DNA of 64,000 bases from positions 20,313,418-20,377,417 of the forward strand of contig NC_037254.1 in assembly GCF_000002425.4 (NCBI RefSeq), given 5' to 3'. Under the pieces are notes generated by a model. That model did no database searches. It had not been told where the DNA came from and saw only the letters and a list, made by a program, of their open reading frames with translations. This document shows positions 58,101-64,000 of this stretch, in pieces (position 1 is the first letter of the stretch; the number at the start of each line of letters is the position of its first letter). Source of the DNA: Physcomitrium patens (lineage: Eukaryota; Streptophyta; Bryopsida; Funariales; Funariaceae). Position numbers and translations under genes: made by a program.

Positions 58101-60109
58101 GCAAGAATACACCTAATACAAGAATGTTAGATTTATTTTTTTCATCTATTCTTTGGCTCCATCAATGGCAGTTCTAGAGCAAAGTACAAAGATTGTGTGG
58201 CTACAATTTGATTATTGTTGCCATTGATGCACTGTGGCAACATCTTCTTTATTTGATGATTAGTAGAAAATTGATATTTCTATCCTATCATTGAGCTGTA
58301 TTCAAAGCTTGTGTAGAAGAACTTACTTATACAATTCAACTGATTCAAGTGATTTTTTTTTTTTTTTTCATAACAAAGGTAGTTTTTGTTTCTTGGCCTA
58401 ACACTTGTAGGTAGATTATTATTTTTATTGGTCAAGGCTCTTCTAACTTTGACTACTTTTTTTGTACTACATTTTTTTGAGATGCAAATATCAAATAATC
58501 AAATTAAATCCATTGTTGTTGTAAAGTGATTGACTCAACTTTGTGGTATTAAGTAGTGTCTAAGACACAATTCAACAAGGGTATTGAGGTGCTTTATCAA
58601 TAAGATTGATTTAGATTTCTACAAGAAAAAAATAAGAATACGTTGCTTAATCAATCATCACTGCTATAAAAGAACCTTCTTTGAGCTACCATCAACTTTC
58701 AAAGAATGAGCTTCTCAAATTGGATGATTAGATAAATAGATAGATTAGGATTAGAATTGAATTAGATTAATTGGATAAATCATTGAATTTAAATGAATCA
58801 ATTGATTGAATGAATTTTAATTCAAAAAATGATTGTTGGATGAATTCTTTTATTAGATAAGTATTGATTGAAAATAAATAAATTTTTATTTACAAATAAA
58901 AAATTATTTTCAAATAAAAATTTATTTGTGTATAAGAATTTATTATTGAATGAAAATTTAACTTAAATGATGATTAATAATAGAAAATAGAAAATAAAAT
59001 AAAATAAAATAAATAATAATATAAATGATAATTAAAAATAAATAGAAAATAATATAAAAAATAACTTAAAGAAATAAAATATGCCATTAAATTGTTGAAT
59101 GAATTATTATTATGAATGTGAATTAATATTAAAATTTTGAATTTATTTTTGGATTATGTAAGAAAAATAAAGAGGGGTTTAATTAGAAATCAAATAATAG
59201 CTAGAACTTTTAAAGTTTATATAGTTAATTCTTTTGTAGCAAATTATAGTAAACTTCCAACTAGTAGAGGTTTATTTTAGCTCACATATAAGTAGGCCTA
59301 GTATGAAGGACAAACTCTCTTTGATATTTAGATTCCCTACTTAATAGTCACATATTTCATCATAACTAAATTTTTGGTAAGACATTATTCAGTAGTAGTC
59401 TTGCACAAAAAGCTATATATTACACATTTGTTAAATAAATGATTATATTACAATTAAATTTAAAAAATATACCTCCTTGTAATCCATCTTAATTGAGTTA
59501 GCTATAGTGATAAGACTTACAAATTAAGTTTCTATAAATCCCTTGATAAAAATCATCTATCATAATAGAGGTTTATTTTTGTAGTAAAGGCAAATAAATC
59601 TGTCTTAACTATATTTTAAGTGATTAAATATAATTAAGTTTGCATTCATAGGAAATTTGAGAAAGCAAGTTTATTTGGACCATTTGACTCTTAGATGTAA
59701 TATTTTGGTGACCATGTTGGAAATAATTATTTGAGTCGTCTCAATATAATCAATAAAATAGAAGGCTGTTATTGAGTAACATAAAGAATTAATAGCACTT
59801 AAGGTCATGGCTCTAAAGAATAATGTGTCTATCAAGGAAAAAAGTAAGAAAAAAAAGCTATTAGATCCCAAAGAAACATCCAAAGAAAGCTTGAAAGAAG
59901 AAGAAAGTATTAATGTATTCTTGAAATAGATAAAAAATATTAAGATGTCTATAAATGCATGGAATATAAAAAGAGATATAAAAATCTAACAACTCATAGA
60001 AAATTTGTATTTATCAAATATACTTCTGATAAGAATACTAATATTCAAATCACAACTACTAACAAACATTAGTCCAATCAATATCCCACTTACATTGATT
60101 TCAATATTA
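58101..60109. other. AT-rich region without a recognised gene
   Basis: Possibly the leader and interior of a ruined Gypsy element, but no domain could be read. It has no long microsatellite. Confidence 0.5.
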
Positions 60110-61430
60110 AATACGCTGTCGTATTACGTACTATCTTGCTTGAGAACACGCCGGACGTCTAGCTATAGGAGGTAGTATGGTGTTTCACTAGTACTCAAGT
60201 AGTCTATCGGGTTTTTGACTACCCAAATACAATCTATATCGGATTGCAATGTAAAAGCTTAATTCCAATATAAAACGCCTAGAGATCCTATATAACTTCA
60301 ATCTCTTTTGTTATTTTTATTTTATTTTATTTATTTTTTATTTTTTATTTTATCTTTATAGTTAATTACCTTAATCCTAGACCGTGAACTTTGACAAGCT
60401 GTGAACCTCAATCTGTCCTTCCGACTTGTTGTAAACATCTATCGCTAGTATCTCTATAAGCCCTTTCGAATGCTCAAGAAGTTCCAGTTCAACCCCGCTT
60501 ATAGATTATGACGCTATGCTGCAATCTGCACCAATGTCCCTTGGCCGCTCGCCGATATTCCTCTTATCCCTGTCGGTAGGTTCCCAGTTATCATAGAAAT
60601 CCTAAATAATCCCAATTTGCTAACTCCCAATACCTCTTTAAACCGTTGGCAGAAATCCTCTATCCGTACAATCAGATTAACACAACCACGCATGCATTCA
60701 GCATACTCAACCCTCTAGACAACTCTGAATTTCAACCACAGAAGTATCTCCCATTCCATCAACAATCAAAAGTACCAGCCTTTCTTATCTTACAGAAAAA
60801 TCCAGTTCACCAATACAACACTCACTTTCAGCAACGATTGCCTCAGTCTTTCCAAAACCCTATGAAAAAAAAAAAACCCCAATTCTCTGTCTTTTCCCTA
60901 AAGCATGAAGCTAGCTCTCCGACCCTTAAAACCCTGATTCTCCTCCTTTTCATTTCTTAACCTATCCTCCCCTTTAACCCTGAGAAGATTCTATTCTTCC
61001 GCCTTGGACTCCCCGAATTGGAACAACCGACCTCCCCGCTTTTCACCTTTAAGAGATCTTTTTATAGAAAAGTCGTTCCCGGAACAGCACAAAGAACGAA
61101 ACAGCCTGAAACGGAATCGAAGCCCCATAATTGGACCGCATTGGGTTGCCCAACCAAGTCCGGTCTTATATTGGGTAAGAGTCCCGTAGTAGGACCTAGA
61201 TTAGAGGTCTTCTGAAATTGGATCCAATTGGCTCTTCGAACCATGCTCACCCGTAGTTGAATTGGTCCTTTTCTTTTCTGCTGACTCCTGTTATTGGAAT
61301 CGAATAGAGTATTTCGTTACTGGTGAGTATGCCCCGGCTGATTGTAACGGGGTGACTGAACCTGGCCTCTCAGTATTTGCACTGGAATTGGGCACCGCTT
61401 CTAACACCCAAGGTGACTAAATATTAATAA
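60110..61430. other. GC-balanced island of unknown origin
   Basis: The sequence changes from about three-quarters A+T to nearly balanced composition for about 1.3 kb, with an internal AT-rich tract at about 60305-60360, then returns to AT-rich at about 61430. Frames of up to 104 codons exist but none resembles a known protein. A CCCCG/CGGGG inverted pair lies at about 61330-61353. The texture recalls organelle, especially mitochondrial, DNA, but I cannot identify a gene. It could be an organelle transfer or an unrecognised element. Confidence 0.45.
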
Positions 61431-63449
61431 TCTTCTTCATTTATATTTTCATCATATAGACGTGTTACAACATGACAATGCCAAAAATATAAAATACTAC
61501 TACATTGTTCAACAAACTGCAATGTGTTGTTTCATATCCAATATTTTGACTAAATGATAATCCAAATCAATACATGTAATGATTTAAAAATATTTGTAAA
61601 GATCAATAAGATTATAGATGATACAAAATTCAAACATCTCTTTGTTATAACGATAGAAGAAATGACATAGATTGAACATACAATTTTAAATACAATTCTA
61701 ATACTTCCTCACTATATGAAAAGAAATGAAATGAGATATTTTGAAAAAAAACTTGACATTCAAAAGTAACACAGAAGTACTACAAGCATTGGAGGTTATT
61801 GAATAAAATTCTAATGAAAAAGTAGACATATTTTATGATAAATTCAAGAAAATAAGGGATAAACCATAAATACTCATGGATAATTCTATTATATGTAATT
61901 AATTCAAAAAAAATTATGTACTTCTTTTTAGCAAAGTTTAATCTATATGCAAGTCTCAATATTATGGAAAAACATTCATGTAGCCACATACATTTCTTGA
62001 AGACTAAACAATGATATAAATTATAATATTCCGATCTATCATACTTAACTAAAATTATTATAATATACCATATGTAATCATTGAAACCTAGAACTCTATT
62101 GATGAGATCCACAAAATCTAAATAATTAGCTAGCTAATTAAAATATTAATCAAACTACTATTTCACAATAAGTATAAATACATTGTGATGCAATTCAACA
62201 AAATCATATGGTATGTATAGATATTTTTTGGAATTATGGATCTACTCATTATTACTAAAGAAATTAGCTGATGTTGAAATCTTGGTAGCCACAAGTAAAG
62301 GAATCAAATCAAAGAGAGAATCTAATAACAATTAAAATAAATAATACCGTAATATCTACTATTTTAAAAATAATAATGTATTTTTAAAAAAAATGAATTA
62401 AAAAAAACTATACTTTGAGCAACAAGAACTATTTTTATTACAACATTAGAAAAAATTATATGACATATAAATAATTATATAGAATAAACTCAAGGCAACT
62501 CCAATAAAATTTGATGAGATGCTTGACTCAACCAAAATATTAGTTATTTTGGAAAAATAACTCAAATTCAATCTTAAGCTAAAATCATATTTAAAAAACC
62601 TACAACAACCAATTATCAACCATCTAAATGTCTTTGAAATAAATGTTGCAACTATAGATCTAGATATTATAGTTATATGCATCCAACTAGAACAATATGA
62701 GTTAATCAATGTTTTAGTCAATAGAAGGTCAGGTGTTATTATTGTAGAAAATTATTTACAACAATAATTATAATTATTTCTACCAAAAATAACCTCATTC
62801 ATATTATAAATAGCCAAAAATACTCTCATAATGCCACTAAAAATTCTAGAGAATGTCTTTATATTGACGTAAGGCATATTGATACCCTCCACTTTTGCTA
62901 TCATTGATATGCTCACTGATAATTATTTTTCAATAATATTAGAATAACCTTGGCTTTTTGAAATAAGTACTATTCATGAATGGAGTCAAAATTGCTTTAC
63001 ATTGATTAAAGAAAATTGGCAAATAATTGTACCAATAAAAAAATATATATTTTAGAGCTTAAATCATAAAAATATAATAAATTACTAAGGCAATATGGCT
63101 GTAGGAATTTACTTCAAAACAATTTTTTTTTTACTTCACATTGACAAAAACCTTCTCTTCCTTGGAAAAATCTAGCTTGTAGCATTAATTACACAAAACA
63201 AAAAAATAATTTGATATCTCTTCACATTTTTTGTAGGAAATATTGGGCCAAATTAAATTAAATTAGATGCTAGCATATATCACATTATAAGACCATTTAT
63301 TAATAAAATGGTTACATGGTGTAATAAAATAAGTATTACAAAATAAGTGTAACTCATCAATTTAAGAACCACTGATGTTTCAAAAAAATTTAAAATTAAC
63401 GTTGATGCTCCAAATTAATTTAAAAAAGTAATTATTTGCCTATTTTAGG
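61431..63449. other. AT-rich region without a recognised gene
   Basis: Open frames of up to 110 codons occur on the minus strand but are compositionally AT-driven and have no family resemblance. Confidence 0.6.
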
Positions 63450-64000
63450 AGTTCAAAGGCATATTTGTATAATCACATGAAGACCTCAAAGATATATTTG
63501 CATAAATTATAGAATACTTGATTAATTTTCTATCCAATATAATACTTATATTGCAACAATATTACTGCATGAATTTAAATTATGCTGATACTATCCTTTT
63601 AGAATTAGAAAAGCTATTGAAAGCTAGGTTTATATCTTCTATCAATGCAGAACTAAGGTTCTTATCTATGGTCATCATATCAAAAAAAAATAAAAAGCTA
63701 CAAATATGTGTTGATTTTTGTAAGCTTAATATAGCAATCTAAAAGATCATTATCTATTATCATATATAGAAGAAATTATAAGTAAAGTAGCAAGTTATAA
63801 GATGTATTTATTTTTGGATTATTTTAAGGATATTATCAAGTTATGATGGCAAAAGAAGATAAGAATAAAATGACATTTTCAACAGAATGGAAATTATTTT
63901 AGTTAAAAAAAATTCCTTCAAATCAAAAAAAAATGTTCTAATGACCTTTCAACACATAATGGAATTAATATTTTGTCCATTCTTGAATAATTTCTTTCAA
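63450..64000 (+). pseudogene. Ty3/Gypsy reverse transcriptase start, degraded, runs off the window
   Basis: The plus strand reads EFKGIF, then SHEDLKDIFA, the usual linker before Gypsy reverse transcriptase, then LELEKLLKARFISSI, MVIISKKNKKLQICVDFCKL and, after stops, KMYLFLDYFK and, in another frame, MAKEDKNKMTFSTEW. Order and spacing match the family. Stops and at least one frameshift show it is dead. The YxDD box lies beyond the window. Confidence 0.85.

Noticed and set aside
60646-60960. 104-codon open frame in the GC-balanced island
   Set aside because: No recognisable domain and no support from the other strand or flanks; kept only as part of the island.
60110-61430. Possible tRNA or rRNA gene in the GC-balanced island
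   Set aside because: I found no complete cloverleaf with a proper T-loop and no rRNA signature.

Overview
This window looks like nuclear DNA of a land plant. It holds four multi-exon plant genes: an OBL1-type class 3 lipase, a ZAR1-type LRR receptor-like kinase, an RGG-box mRNA-binding protein of the Stm1/HABP4/SERBP1 family, and a CYP72-clan cytochrome P450. All have GT-AG introns, mostly 95-190 bp. They sit as GC-balanced islands in a very AT-rich sea of decayed LTR retrotransposons, (TA)n microsatellites and homopolymer tracts. The chromodomain Gypsy element resembles a type described from mosses and fungi, so a non-seed plant such as a bryophyte is plausible, but the species cannot be fixed from the sequence.

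Layout. 1-2850: 3' half of a chromodomain Ty3/Gypsy element with an extra small 3' ORF and a 551-bp LTR, inserted into a Ty1/Copia element whose 3' end continues at 2851-3491. 4419-6759: lipase (6 exons, +). 7251-11500: AT-rich. 13542-17428: ZAR1-like kinase (6 exons, +). 17429-21248: AT-rich. 21249-23716: RGG protein (6 exons, -), with a 22-G tract upstream. 24260-29930: AT-rich, with Gypsy gag debris and an inverted solo LTR (28609-29158) of the same family as the first element. 29933-33095: decayed Copia element on the minus strand, truncated in its reverse transcriptase. 33100-43640: AT-rich, with a dispersed repeat and remnants of Gypsy integrase and Copia gag. 43692-51283: complete but dead Copia element with both LTRs and a GTTGA target duplication, itself carrying about 2 kb of foreign sequence. 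51651-53720: P450 (5 exons, +), preceded by a 36-bp minisatellite. 53721-60100: AT-rich repeats. 60110-61430: an unexplained GC-balanced island. 63450-64000: start of a degraded Gypsy reverse transcriptase running off the end.

The four genes do not form an obvious pathway. I found no cluster that clearly amounts to a new biological system. The most useful leads are: the 3' accessory ORF of the chromodomain element; a TATA-plus-hairpin design shared by two unrelated LTR-like promoters; two copies of one Copia family lying in the same orientation upstream of genes; a Copia element with TA...CA termini and no visible protease; and the composition island at 60.1-61.4 kb. Exon models were built by hand from splice sites, reading phase and family resemblance; no database search was possible.
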